From an uncultured Pelagibacteraceae bacterium (lineage in GTDB: Bacteria; Pseudomonadota; Alphaproteobacteria; Pelagibacterales; Pelagibacteraceae): a stretch of DNA of 64,000 bases. Below, piece by piece: positions 34,022-44,059 of the stretch (position 1 is its first letter; every line of letters begins with the position of its first letter). The notes below the pieces were generated by a model that made no database searches, had not been told where the DNA came from, and was given only the letters and a program-made list of their open reading frames with translations. The translations under genes were made by a program, and so were the position numbers. The stretch spans positions 1 to 64,000 of the forward strand of contig CABZSS010000002.1 in NCBI GenBank assembly GCA_902528375.1, written 5' to 3'.

Positions 34022-34096
34022 GCGGGCATAGCTCAGTGGTAGAGCGTCTCGTTGCCAACGAGAAGGTCGTGGGTTCAAGTCCCATTGCCCGCTCCA
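34022..34096 (+). tRNA. tRNA-Gly(GCC), CCA encoded
   Basis: GCGGGCA...TGCCCGC acceptor, D-arm GCTCAGTGGTAGAGC, anticodon stem CTCGTtgCCAACGAG with GCC anticodon, T-loop TTCAAGT. Confidence 0.97.
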
Positions 34097-34108
34097 TTAA
34101 GAGTATAT

Positions 34109-34447
34109 ATGAGTGATTTAGCAGAAAAAAAATGTATTCCTTGCGAAGGTGGAATTCCAAGCTTTAAAATTGATGAAATACATAAATATTTAAAAAAAGT
34201 TGACGGTTGGGATGTTAAACCTGATGAAAGTAAAAACTATTATTTAATTAAAGAATTCAAATTTAAAAATTTTCTTGAAAGCCAAGAATTTGTCAACAAA
34301 GTTGGAAGAATTGCTGAAAGTGAAGGTCATCATCCTGATATTTGGTTTGGTTGGGGATATGCAAAGATAAAGATATTTACTCATGCCATAAATGGTCTTG
34401 CTGAAAGTGATTTCATACTCGCAGCTAAGATTGATAAAATCTCTTAA
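34109..34447 (+). CDS. phhB: 4a-hydroxytetrahydrobiopterin dehydratase
   Basis: Start corrected: ORF track start runs into the tRNA; EFKFKNFLESQEFVNKVGRIAESEGHHPDIWFGWGYAKIKIFTHAINGL. Confidence 0.95.
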   Translation: MSDLAEKKCIPCEGGIPSFKIDEIHKYLKKVDGWDVKPDESKNYYLIKEFKFKNFLESQEFVNKVGRIAESEGHHPDIWFGWGYAKIKIFTHAINGLAESDFILAAKIDKIS

Positions 34448-35991
34448 TGTTTAAAATGTCTTGTTTTTGAAAAGACGAGGATAGTTTTTGTCTTATTTGC
34501 AAAATTTATAACCTCTTTATCTCTAATAGATCCACTTGGTTGAATTATAGCCTCAACACCAGCCTGAACTAAAGTTTCAATCCCATCTATAAAAGGAAAA
34601 AAAGCGTCGGATGCAGCTACAACTTTTTCTTTACTATCAATTTTCCTCAATTTTTTCATTTTACTTACAGCAATCTTGCAGCTATCCAGTCTACTTGGTT
34701 GTCCTGATCCTATGCCAATAGTTGCATTATTTTGAGAGATTACAATTGCATTTGATTTTACAAATCTACATACATTAAATGTAAATAAAAGATTGTTTAA
34801 TGTTTCATTTGAAGGTTTGATTTTTGAAACAATTTTAAAATCACTTCTTTTGAATATCTTAGTATCAGAAGATTGTGAAAGAAAATTATTCATAATTGAT
34901 GTATTTTGTTCAAAATTAAGTTCTTTCAATGAGCTAGAGTCAATTAATCTTAAATTTTTTTTTCGTTTTAATATCTTTAGAGCGCCACTTTCAAAACCGT
35001 TTGCAACAATCACTTCATAAAACTTATTTGAAATTTCTTTAGCAACTGTTTTATCGACTTTATAATTACATGAAATAATACCCCCAAAAGCACTCGTAGG
35101 GTCACACTCATATGCTTTTAGATAGCTATTGATCTTTTTTTTATTTAATGCGACTCCACAAGGATTTGCATGTTTGATAATTACTGTGGAATAATCTTTA
35201 GTAAATGATTTTGATAAGGATATACCTGTAAAAATATCGTTATAATTATTATAACTTAATTTTTTTCCATTTAGTTGCTTTATATTTATTTCTTTGTTTA
35301 AAGAATAGACATTTGCGCTTTGATGAGGATTTTCCCCGTATCTTAAATTTTCAACTAAATTTCCAGTAATTAATTTCTTTTTTGGTGGCTGCGAGTCATT
35401 GTTAGCTTTATTTAGATAGTCTGTAATTTTTGTATCGTAATACCCAGTTTCAAGAAAAGCGTCTCTTGATAATATTTTTCTAAAATCAAGACTTGTTGAT
35501 CCTCTATATTTGTTCATTTCATTTTGAAGTGCAATATATTGATTTGTGTCTGTAATGACTGCCACATCCTCATAATTTTTTGCTGCCGCTCTAACTAAAG
35601 TTGGTCCACCAATATCGATATTTTCTATTATTTTTTTATCATTTCCTGTTTTTACCACTTCTTCAAAAGGATAGAAATTTACAATAACTAAATCTATATT
35701 CTTGATATCAATTTTCTTAATTTGTTTTCGATGCTTTTTATTGTTCCTTTTGAATAAGATTCCTCCATAAAGTTTTGGATGTAAGGTTTTTACTCTTCCA
35801 TCTAATATTTCTGGAGAATTAGTAAAATCACTTATTTCAATACTCTTATAGCCAAGTCTACTAATTTTTTTATAAGTGCCTCCAGAACTTAATATCTCAA
35901 CTTTAAATTTTTTAAGAACTTTTAAAATTTTTGTAAGTTCAGACTTGTTAGAAACTGAAATTAAGGCTCGATTAATTTTTTTTAAATTCAT
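34444..35991 (-). CDS. purH: Bifunctional AICAR formyltransferase / IMP cyclohydrolase
   Basis: RALISVSNKSEL, EILDGRVKTLHPKLYGGIL, LRYGENPHQSA, HANPCGVAL. Confidence 0.99.
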   Translation of the reverse strand: MNLKKINRALISVSNKSELTKILKVLKKFKVEILSSGGTYKKISRLGYKSIEISDFTNSPEILDGRVKTLHPKLYGGILFKRNNKKHRKQIKKIDIKNIDLVIVNFYPFEEVVKTGNDKKIIENIDIGGPTLVRAAAKNYEDVAVITDTNQYIALQNEMNKYRGSTSLDFRKILSRDAFLETGYYDTKITDYLNKANNDSQPPKKKLITGNLVENLRYGENPHQSANVYSLNKEINIKQLNGKKLSYNNYNDIFTGISLSKSFTKDYSTVIIKHANPCGVALNKKKINSYLKAYECDPTSAFGGIISCNYKVDKTVAKEISNKFYEVIVANGFESGALKILKRKKNLRLIDSSSLKELNFEQNTSIMNNFLSQSSDTKIFKRSDFKIVSKIKPSNETLNNLLFTFNVCRFVKSNAIVISQNNATIGIGSGQPSRLDSCKIAVSKMKKLRKIDSKEKVVAASDAFFPFIDGIETLVQAGVEAIIQPSGSIRDKEVINFANKTKTILVFSKTRHFKH

Positions 35992-37616
35992 ATTTTTTCA
36001 ATCGACCAATTTATTTCTTCTTCTTCATTCGAGATAAATCCATTAATAAATATATTTAGATTTTCTGAAAAAGAATTTTTTCTTCCAAAATAAAGACCTT
36101 TTTCAATATCAAAAATTTCTTTATCACAAGTAAATTTCCAACCAGATTTTTTCAGCTGTATTAATATAGATTTTTGATCTTGTGTTTTGATCGCATTTGT
36201 ACCGGGCATAAGATGGAATCGAATTTCATATTCCAAATTTTGAAAACCCCTTTTGGATATAATTTTATCAGTCCCGATGAATTTGTTCTCGTTTTTGAGA
36301 AAGATAAGATCTCTTTGAATATTTAGGCCATATTTTTTTTGGTAACCATCATGTTTTGCTGAGATATGCCATTTATCTTGATCGTCCTCTATTCTTTTGT
36401 CGAATATTTTTAGATTAGTTTTTAGAAAATTTTGACCATTAGGATTTTTTGAAAAAGAACATGAAGAACTTTCATCAATTGAAATAGTTGAATGCGATGC
36501 TGTTGATTTTGAAATAATATTTAATTTATGTTTAAAATCTTGATAGTACCCACAATTAGTAATGAGTTTTTCGTTGTCATAATATAGTTCAAAAGATAAT
36601 GCTCCAGATTGATATTCTGATGAATTTTTCTTTTCTGGGGATGAACCAACATCCATAGCTAAACAATTTTTTTTATGTGAGAGAATTGCGTATCCGCCTA
36701 AATTATTTAAAGTATTCTTAAATTTATAATCATGGATTTTAAGAAAATTTTGAAAATCAAGATTATTTATTTCTTGATTACCATTAAACAAAAATTTCTT
36801 ATCATTTTCCTTAAAGAAAAATGCATAACATTTTCCTAAATAATAGATAATTTCATTTAGATGTTCAGGAATTTCATTCTGTGAGTCTCTTAGAAGCTCC
36901 CTTATAAATATCAAATACTTCATGTAAAAAAGTAATTGTCTGGGACTTCTTGATTTTGGAAATCCATCTAATTCGAAAGATGAATTAATAATTTTTTTTA
37001 ACAAATTTAATCCAAATTCTAGATATTTTGTTTGGCCACTAAAAGATAAACTAGCGAGAATAATTGCAGCACACCCCAACATTTTATCGTTTAGAGTTGT
37101 AGAGTTATCAATCTCATTCATTAGATGATTAACTTGTTTTTTTATATTTCTAGATAATAAAATTTTATAATTTTCTGTTGCATCCTCATAAGTAATCTGA
37201 CTATTGGAAATCCACGAAATAACTCTTTTAGCTAAGGTATCAGTTTCCCAACTTTTGGGAGAATAGCTTTCATAATTTTCAATCCAGTTCGATATTATAT
37301 TTTGAGTAATTTTTTTTGATGATTTTAAGTTAATGGTAAACAACCAGTAAAAACTATGAATCTTTTTAAAATCTTTATCATTAAGATCAATTTTATTCCA
37401 AACATCCTCAAGACTAAAATCTTCTACTCTAAAGCTTCTCTCTTTTGATTTAATAATACAGTTTAACAAACTTAAATTTGGAATATAGTTTAAGCCTCCT
37501 TCAAATACTCTAGATATCCTTCTATTGTAAATATTCGAGTTGAGATATATTTTTCTAATTTGTTTATAAAGATAAGAAAGAGAATTATTCAAAAATTTTT
37601 CTTTAGCTATCATCAT
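35988..37616 (-). CDS. Heparinase II/III family protein
   Basis: Context next to purH; GALSFELYYDNEKLITNCGYY, STASHSTISIDESSS typical of heparinase II/III. Confidence 0.88.
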   Translation of the reverse strand: MMIAKEKFLNNSLSYLYKQIRKIYLNSNIYNRRISRVFEGGLNYIPNLSLLNCIIKSKERSFRVEDFSLEDVWNKIDLNDKDFKKIHSFYWLFTINLKSSKKITQNIISNWIENYESYSPKSWETDTLAKRVISWISNSQITYEDATENYKILLSRNIKKQVNHLMNEIDNSTTLNDKMLGCAAIILASLSFSGQTKYLEFGLNLLKKIINSSFELDGFPKSRSPRQLLFYMKYLIFIRELLRDSQNEIPEHLNEIIYYLGKCYAFFFKENDKKFLFNGNQEINNLDFQNFLKIHDYKFKNTLNNLGGYAILSHKKNCLAMDVGSSPEKKNSSEYQSGALSFELYYDNEKLITNCGYYQDFKHKLNIISKSTASHSTISIDESSSCSFSKNPNGQNFLKTNLKIFDKRIEDDQDKWHISAKHDGYQKKYGLNIQRDLIFLKNENKFIGTDKIISKRGFQNLEYEIRFHLMPGTNAIKTQDQKSILIQLKKSGWKFTCDKEIFDIEKGLYFGRKNSFSENLNIFINGFISNEEEEINWSIEKI

Positions 37617-37619
37617 AAA

Positions 37620-38279
37620 TCAAATTGATTTCAGAAAATCTATATTCTTTTTTATATCTCCATTATTTTCTTTAAAAATTGTAGTCCCTGATACTAAGAC
37701 ATTTGCACCAGCATCAATTACTGATTTGAAATTTGAAAAGTTAATCCCACCGTCAACTTCAATATCAAAATTTAGTTTTTTTTTATCTTTTAAATCCTTC
37801 AAACTTTTTATTTTTTCTAAAACATCAGATATGAATTTTTGGCCACCAAAACCTGGATAAACACTCATGATTAGTATAAGATCTACTTTATCTAAATAAT
37901 CTCCAATGATATCAATTTTAGTATCTGGATTTAAAGATACACCTACCTTTTTTTTAAAACTTTTAATCTCATCAATAGACTCTTGTAAATTGGGGGTTGC
38001 CTCAGGATGAATTGTAATGATATCCGCACCTGCATTTGCAAAATCCTTTATGTATTTATGAACTGGATCAATCATTAAATGAACATCAAATGGAAGTGAT
38101 GTTTTACTTCTCAAAGCTTTTATAACAGGTGGTCCAATAGTTATATTTGGCACAAAGTGACCGTCCATCACATCGACATGAATCATGTCAGCACCTGCTG
38201 CTTCAAGTTTTTTGATATCTTTTTCCAAATTGCTGAAATCAGCTGAGAGAATTGATGGAGATATTTGAATTTTTTTCAT
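37620..38279 (-). CDS. rpe: Ribulose-phosphate 3-epimerase
   Basis: ISPSILSADFSNLEKDIKKLEAAGADMIHVDVMDGHFVPNITIGP. Confidence 0.99.
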   Translation of the reverse strand: MKKIQISPSILSADFSNLEKDIKKLEAAGADMIHVDVMDGHFVPNITIGPPVIKALRSKTSLPFDVHLMIDPVHKYIKDFANAGADIITIHPEATPNLQESIDEIKSFKKKVGVSLNPDTKIDIIGDYLDKVDLILIMSVYPGFGGQKFISDVLEKIKSLKDLKDKKKLNFDIEVDGGINFSNFKSVIDAGANVLVSGTTIFKENNGDIKKNIDFLKSI

Positions 38280-38322
38280 TGATACTTAGAATACTAGTAT
38301 CAATTTTTGTTTTTTTTTTGAA

Positions 38323-38673
38323 TCAATTTTTACCAAAAATTTGATATATTTGAATAGCAATTTCACTTTCTAATGGAAATGATAACATTCCCATTACAGA
38401 ATAGCCCAATAGATAAGGCATTAAGTAAAATCTAAACATGTAAAAGAACCAAGCAACATAAAGCGGAACCAAGGGTTTTATAATGAAAGACGGAGTGATA
38501 AATGCAAATATCTTGATAAATGGGTCAGTCATTTTAATAAATATCTTCATAAAGAAGAAATTAGAGTCTTCCCTTTGAAATATGTTCATCGCAACTCTTC
38601 CAATTAGTGTCCACATAATTACGCCCATGACGTAATCAATTAAATAGACCATTGGATGAAAGTTTGCGTACAT
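38323..38673 (-). CDS. Small conserved membrane protein, possibly YggT-like
   Basis: YLIDYVMGVIMWTLIGRVAMNIF...TDPFIKIFAFITPSFIIKPLVPLYVAWFFYMFRFYL. Confidence 0.55.
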   Translation of the reverse strand: MYANFHPMVYLIDYVMGVIMWTLIGRVAMNIFQREDSNFFFMKIFIKMTDPFIKIFAFITPSFIIKPLVPLYVAWFFYMFRFYLMPYLLGYSVMGMLSFPLESEIAIQIYQIFGKN

Positions 38674-38688
38674 GAGTTTAAAAAGATT

Positions 38689-38712
38689 GAAGGGGCGAAA
38701 ATTCGCCCCTTC
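38689..38712 (-). terminator. Terminator of symporter operon
   Basis: 11-bp stem GAAGGGGCGAA/TTCGCCCCTTC with AA loop, minus-strand T-run shortly after (aaaaa on + strand). Confidence 0.8.
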
Positions 38713-38724
38713 GAAAGTATTTAT

Positions 38725-40545
38725 TTAGTGTTGTTTACCAAGTATCGTCTTACCGCTAGGCACACGTACTTCGTCAACCATTCTTTGAGTAGCAGCATCA
38801 GGTGCTTTAGTCAATAAGCTGACTACGACCATAGATACTAAGCTTACTAAAGATCCGATTATTCCAAATGTCAACTGAGTAACTCCCCAGAAACCAGGAT
38901 AACCATTTCTTACTGCAACTAAGTAGACAGTTCCAGAAATTAGACCAAGTAGCATTCCAGCAACAGCACCTTGTGCGTTTGCTCTCTTCCACCATACTCC
39001 TAGTACAAGTGGGAAGAACAATCCTGACATCGCAAAGTCAAAAGCCCAGATAACTGAACCTAAGATACCTTGAATTTCAAGCGCTGCAATTGTTGCTCCA
39101 GCAAAACCAATTAAAACAAGTAATACCCTTGCAACGATAAGTCTTTTCGCTGTCTCTGCTTTCGGGTTAATCATCTTGTAATAAATGTCGTGAGATAAAG
39201 CGTTTGATATCGCTAACACTAATCCGTCAGCTGTTGACATGGCAGCAGCCATACCTCCAGCAGCAACTAGACCAGAAATTACATATGGTAATCCTGCTAT
39301 CTCTGGAGTAGCCAATACAACGGCTTTACCACCCATGAAAAACTCGTTTAATTCAAGTGTTCCATTTCCGTTAAAGTCGCTTACAAACATTAAGTTTGCT
39401 TGGTTCCAGTTTTGATACCAGTCAATCGCCTGAACTTCAGTGATTGATTTACCAATAATTCCAGTAGCTAAGTTTGGATCCATAAGTGATAGTTTAGACA
39501 AAGTCGCTAACATTGGCGCTGAAGAGTAAAGTAGGAATATAAAGAATAGTGACCAACCTACTGATCTTCTCGCAGCTTTCACACTTGGAGTAGTGAAATA
39601 TCTCATCATAACGTGTGGTAATGAAGCCGTTCCAGCCATCATACAAATCGCTAATGAAATAAATTTCCAAGGCGTTGTGTTAACTTCTGAGTGCGCTTTA
39701 GTTATACCTGCTAAGCCTTTTGGCACCTGTTTCAAATCAGCTGCAGAGTTTTTAATTTCACCAAGACCAAACTGAGCTTCTAACTCAGCGATCCTCGCTA
39801 CTTCATCTGCTAACATTAGGTGTGGAAATACTCCTGCACCCATTTTGTTACTGATCCAGAAAACTGGTAACAAGTATGCTATAATCAGTACGATGTACTG
39901 AGCAACTTGTGTCCAAGTAACCGCTCTCATTCCACCAAGCATTGAACACATCAATATACTTGCAAGACCGACGTACACAGCAATGTTAAAAGGAATATCT
40001 AGTGCAACTGATGCAATAGTTCCTGTAGCATTTATCTGTGCTGTCACGTATGTGAATGAAGCAACCGTTAAGACTATTACCGCAGATAGTCTAGCTAAGT
40101 TTCCGCCATATCTAGTTCCTATAAAATCTGGAACCGTGTAGCAACCAAACTTTCTCAAGTAAGGTGCTAATAGCGAAGCAACTAGTACATATCCACCCGT
40201 CCAACCAACAAGCAATGCCATATAGCCGTAACCTTTAAAGTAAATTCCTCCAGCCATCGCAACGAATGAAGCACCAGACATCCAGTCTGCTGCAGTCGCC
40301 ATTCCGTTGAATACTGTTGGAACCTGTCTTCCAGCTACGTAATATGCATCTGTTTGCATTGTACGTGATAGGTAACCAATTAACGCATAGATTAAAACTG
40401 TAAACGCCACAAAGAAAATACCAATTAACTTTGCTGACATTCCAGCTTGTTCAGCAATCGCCATTAAGATTATGAAAACTAAGAAACCACCTGTGTAGGT
40501 TCCATAAATCTTAGGAAGATTGTCTATAAATTTACCTTTAAACAT
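38725..40545 (-). CDS. Sodium:solute symporter (SSS family, DUF4212-associated VC_2705-like type)
   Basis: Multiple TM helices; AGRQVPTVFNGMATAADWMSGASFVAMAG; MSTADGLVLAISNALSHDIYY; preceded by DUF4212 gene. Confidence 0.92.
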   Translation of the reverse strand: MFKGKFIDNLPKIYGTYTGGFLVFIILMAIAEQAGMSAKLIGIFFVAFTVLIYALIGYLSRTMQTDAYYVAGRQVPTVFNGMATAADWMSGASFVAMAGGIYFKGYGYMALLVGWTGGYVLVASLLAPYLRKFGCYTVPDFIGTRYGGNLARLSAVIVLTVASFTYVTAQINATGTIASVALDIPFNIAVYVGLASILMCSMLGGMRAVTWTQVAQYIVLIIAYLLPVFWISNKMGAGVFPHLMLADEVARIAELEAQFGLGEIKNSAADLKQVPKGLAGITKAHSEVNTTPWKFISLAICMMAGTASLPHVMMRYFTTPSVKAARRSVGWSLFFIFLLYSSAPMLATLSKLSLMDPNLATGIIGKSITEVQAIDWYQNWNQANLMFVSDFNGNGTLELNEFFMGGKAVVLATPEIAGLPYVISGLVAAGGMAAAMSTADGLVLAISNALSHDIYYKMINPKAETAKRLIVARVLLVLIGFAGATIAALEIQGILGSVIWAFDFAMSGLFFPLVLGVWWKRANAQGAVAGMLLGLISGTVYLVAVRNGYPGFWGVTQLTFGIIGSLVSLVSMVVVSLLTKAPDAATQRMVDEVRVPSGKTILGKQH

Positions 40546-40808
40546 TAGTCATCCTCTCTTTCAGTAAAGCCGAACTCTTCGTCAATTTTTTCTTGTCTAT
40601 TCGCAAACCAAAAAATTAGTATTACGAAAATTCCAAGAGAACCTTGACATGTCATGTAATAAGACAACGGATATCCTAGCGGTCTTATTGATGACGCTTC
40701 CATCTCGGCGCCGAAGAAAAAGATGCCAATAGAGAAAACAAACCAGATCGCTAATGTAATAAATAGCAACATTCTAGTTTTTTCCCAGTGTTGTTGTTGT
40801 TTTGACAT
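40545..40808 (-). CDS. DUF4212 membrane protein (symporter small subunit)
   Basis: MSKQQQHWEKTRMLLFITLAIWFVFSIGIFFFGAEM...PLGYPLSYYMTCQGSLGIFVILIFWFANRQEKIDEEFGF; start corrected, RBS GGGAGGG upstream. Confidence 0.92.
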   Translation of the reverse strand: MSKQQQHWEKTRMLLFITLAIWFVFSIGIFFFGAEMEASSIRPLGYPLSYYMTCQGSLGIFVILIFWFANRQEKIDEEFGFTEREDD

Positions 40809-40930
40809 TTTTTTTCCCTCCCTATAGGTTAAAAGACGAAACATTACCCAAAATGACATAGATTGGAACCCCTAAAAATGTTACAAATGACTGTGTTTTT
40901 TCACAATTAAACAACTTGCAGTAGAAAATA

Positions 40931-41554
40931 ATGTTAAAATACAAATTCAATTTAAAGGACATAAACCTTTCTGATTTCAAAGTCTATTTACTTGCGATGT
41001 TTAAAGCAGTGCTTCCAAAGAGTAAGTTGAGGAATTTGGATGACCTAAAAAAATTTATTCAACAGAAATCAGCTTGGGTGACCCAAGTTACACTCTATAA
41101 TTACTTAAAAACCAGAATGGGAACTAGATATGTTTTGCATTTCGACAATGAAGTTTTTTTATCCTCAATTAATAAAGCAAAATGGAATATTTATTATGTA
41201 GCTCTCCAAGACCTAACTTTTTATAGTTTCTCATATTTAAATTACTTCTTCAAATATAAAGATACAGCAAAATCGAAAATGATTTATGAAGAGATTCTGC
41301 AAGATGAACTCAAGAACGGAATGCCAGAGGATATTATTGCAAAAGGGAAAGCAACTTTTGATAAAAGATTAGAAGAAATTGATTGGAGAAAATATTTTAG
41401 TTCTTTGCCATTTAATAAGAGCGCTTTGGCTTTGTATGAATGGGCACCAATTGCTGAAGAACTAAAAACTTTGGATAGAAAAATTGTTTTAAACTCTATG
41501 ATATTGAAGTGGGATAATATTAAAGAAGAATTCGAAAAGAGAATTAATTTTTAA
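40931..41554 (+). CDS. Conserved hypothetical protein, 207 aa
   Basis: Long ORF with native codon usage between symporter and acs; no family recognised. Confidence 0.8.
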   Translation: MLKYKFNLKDINLSDFKVYLLAMFKAVLPKSKLRNLDDLKKFIQQKSAWVTQVTLYNYLKTRMGTRYVLHFDNEVFLSSINKAKWNIYYVALQDLTFYSFSYLNYFFKYKDTAKSKMIYEEILQDELKNGMPEDIIAKGKATFDKRLEEIDWRKYFSSLPFNKSALALYEWAPIAEELKTLDRKIVLNSMILKWDNIKEEFEKRINF

Positions 41555-43644
41555 ATATTTTTTCTTTCATCAACAAGACTTTTTACAACACTAGGATCTG
41601 CTAACGTTGTAGTATCACCAAGTTGATCATGTTCATTTGCTGCTATCTTACGTAATATTCTTCTCATTATTTTTCCAGATCTCGTTTTTGGAAGTCCTGG
41701 TGAAAAATGAATTATATCAGGTGTAGCTATAGGTCCAATTTGTTTTCTTACCCAAAGTTTTAACTCTCTTTCTAAGTCTCCGTCTGGATTTTCACCAACG
41801 TTGAGTGTCACGTAACAGTATAAGCCGTTTCCTTTTATGTCATGAGGATAACCCACAACAGCAGCCTCTGCTACTTTAGGGTGAGCAACAAAAGCACTTT
41901 CTATTTCAGCAGTACCTAAGTTATGACCTGATACAATTATAACATCGTCAACTCTTCCAGTAATCCAATAATAACCATCTTTATCTCTTCGACACCCATC
42001 ACCAGTAAAATATTTTCCATCAAATTGAGAAAAATATGTTTCAATAAACCTATTGTGATCTCCGTAAACGGTTCTCATTTGTCCAGGCCATGATTGAGCA
42101 ATACATAATCTTCCTTGGGCCTCACCTTTTAAAACATTTCCATCTTTGTCAACTATTACAGGTTTTATTCCATAGAAAGGTTTAGTCGCTGAACCTGGTT
42201 TAAGATCTATTGCCCCAGTTTGTGGACTTATTAATATTCCACCAGTTTCCGTTTGCCACCAAGTATCTACAATTGGACACTTACTATCTCCTACAGTTTT
42301 ATAATACCATTCCCACGCTTCAGGATTAATTGGTTCTCCAACAGTACCTAAAAGTTTTAAACTTTTTCTTGAGGTTTTTTTAACAGGTCCTTCCCCCTCT
42401 CTCATTAAAGCCCTGATTGCAGTAGGAGCTGTATAAAAAATATTAACTTTATATTTATCGACAATTTGCCACCATCTTGAGCTATCAGGGTAAGTTGGAA
42501 TTCCTTCAAACATAATTGTCGTTGCTCCGTTGGCTAAAGGTCCATAAATGATATAACTATGTCCTGTGATCCAGCCAATGTCCGCAGTGCACCAATAAAT
42601 ATCTTTTTGTTTATAATTGAATATGTATTGATGTGTCATAGAGGCATAAACCATATAACCTCCTGTAGTATGAAGCACTCCTTTAGGCTTACCTGTTGAA
42701 CCAGATGTGTACAGAATGAAAAGAGGATCTTCTGCGCTCATTTCTTCAGGCTCACACACAGAAGAAACATTTTTTGTTATGTCATGATACCAAACATCTC
42801 TGTCTTCATTCCAATTAATATTATTTCCCGTTCTTTTTACAACAACACATTTTTTTACATTTGTGCAACTCAACAAAGCTTCATCTGTTATTTCTTTCAA
42901 CGGAATTGTTTTTCCACCTCTGACCCCTTCATCAGCAGTCACGACATAATCTGAATTACAGTCATTAATTCTGCCTGCAATACTGTCGGGCGAAAATCCG
43001 CCAAAAATAATTGAGTGTATTGCACCAATTCTTGCACAAGCTAGCATTGTGTATGCAAGCTCTGGTATCATAGTTAAATAAATCGTTACTCTATCACCTT
43101 TTTTTACACCAATACTTTTTAGTCCGTTTGCAATTTTAGATACCTCTAAGTGGAGTTGTTTGTAGCTTATTTTCTTCTGAACTTTCGGATCATCTCCCAC
43201 CCAAATTATTGCTGTTTTATCTTTATCGTTTTTTAGGTGTCTATCAATACAGTTTGCCGAAGCATTCAGAGTTCCATCATAAAACCATTTAATATGTACA
43301 TCAGATTTACTGTACTTTACGTCTTTAATTTTAGAATATGGCTTAATCCAACTTATTCTCTTTCCCTCTTTTCTCCAAAAAGAATCATTTTCTTTCAAAG
43401 ATTGATTGTATTTTTTTTCATACAACGTCTTTGTAACCAAAGCTTTTTTAATCCATTCTGATTTAGTTTTATAAATTTTTTCATGATCTTCTATTGTTTT
43501 ACTGATCGACGATTTCTTTTTCCTTTTTTTGGATTTAAAGGACTTTCTTTTTTTGGATTTTCGTACAACCTTTTTTCTCTTTTTTGCAGGTTTCCTTTTT
43601 TTAATCTTTTTACTTTTTTTCTTTTTTTTAGTTTTTTTTGGCAT
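41551..43644 (-). CDS. acs: Acetyl-CoA synthetase with Lys/Arg-rich N-terminal tail
   Basis: [83 protein letters not shown]. Confidence 0.96.
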   Translation of the reverse strand: MPKKTKKKKKSKKIKKRKPAKKRKKVVRKSKKRKSFKSKKRKKKSSISKTIEDHEKIYKTKSEWIKKALVTKTLYEKKYNQSLKENDSFWRKEGKRISWIKPYSKIKDVKYSKSDVHIKWFYDGTLNASANCIDRHLKNDKDKTAIIWVGDDPKVQKKISYKQLHLEVSKIANGLKSIGVKKGDRVTIYLTMIPELAYTMLACARIGAIHSIIFGGFSPDSIAGRINDCNSDYVVTADEGVRGGKTIPLKEITDEALLSCTNVKKCVVVKRTGNNINWNEDRDVWYHDITKNVSSVCEPEEMSAEDPLFILYTSGSTGKPKGVLHTTGGYMVYASMTHQYIFNYKQKDIYWCTADIGWITGHSYIIYGPLANGATTIMFEGIPTYPDSSRWWQIVDKYKVNIFYTAPTAIRALMREGEGPVKKTSRKSLKLLGTVGEPINPEAWEWYYKTVGDSKCPIVDTWWQTETGGILISPQTGAIDLKPGSATKPFYGIKPVIVDKDGNVLKGEAQGRLCIAQSWPGQMRTVYGDHNRFIETYFSQFDGKYFTGDGCRRDKDGYYWITGRVDDVIIVSGHNLGTAEIESAFVAHPKVAEAAVVGYPHDIKGNGLYCYVTLNVGENPDGDLERELKLWVRKQIGPIATPDIIHFSPGLPKTRSGKIMRRILRKIAANEHDQLGDTTTLADPSVVKSLVDERKNI

Positions 43645-43645
43645 A

Positions 43646-44059
43646 CTAAATATTACCCATTTTATTTAATATTTTCCAGCTTTTAGAGTCAATTGGCATT
43701 ACTGATAATCTACTTTGTTTAATAAGGGGGATTGTACTTAAAGAGCTATTTTTTTTAATATCCTCCAATTTTATGGTATTTTTTAATTTTTGCTTAAATC
43801 TTACCATGACAGCAACGAACATTTTTTTTTTATCTGTTGGATCTAAAAAGGCTTCTTTTATCACTTCTACTATACCAACGATTTCTTTTCCAATATTTGA
43901 ATGATAAAAGAAACAAAGATCACCATTTCTCATTTTTTTTAAATTATTTCTTGCTTGATAATTTCTTACTCCATCCCATATCGTCCCTTTGACACCTGCT
44001 TTTTCTTGTTGAGTGAGAGACCATACATCTGGTTCAGATTTTATTAACCAATATTGCAT
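43646..44059 (-). CDS. EVE-domain protein
   Basis: [20 protein letters not shown]...[36 protein letters not shown]. Confidence 0.95.
   Translation of the reverse strand: MQYWLIKSEPDVWSLTQQEKAGVKGTIWDGVRNYQARNNLKKMRNGDLCFFYHSNIGKEIVGIVEVIKEAFLDPTDKKKMFVAVMVRFKQKLKNTIKLEDIKKNSSLSTIPLIKQSRLSVMPIDSKSWKILNKMGNI

Noticed and set aside
34022-34096. tRNA-Gly as an integration site for a genomic island
   Set aside because: Both flanks are housekeeping genes (LON-domain protein, phhB, purH) with no integrase or direct repeat seen
34052-34108. Extended N-terminus of PhhB in the ORF track (MPTRRSWVQVPLPAP)
   Set aside because: These codons are the 3' half of tRNA-Gly
43483-43686. 67-aa Phe-rich ORF opposite the acs N-terminus
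   Set aside because: It is the reverse complement of the poly-Lys codons (AAA/AAG giving TTT/CTT), so the ORF is a by-product
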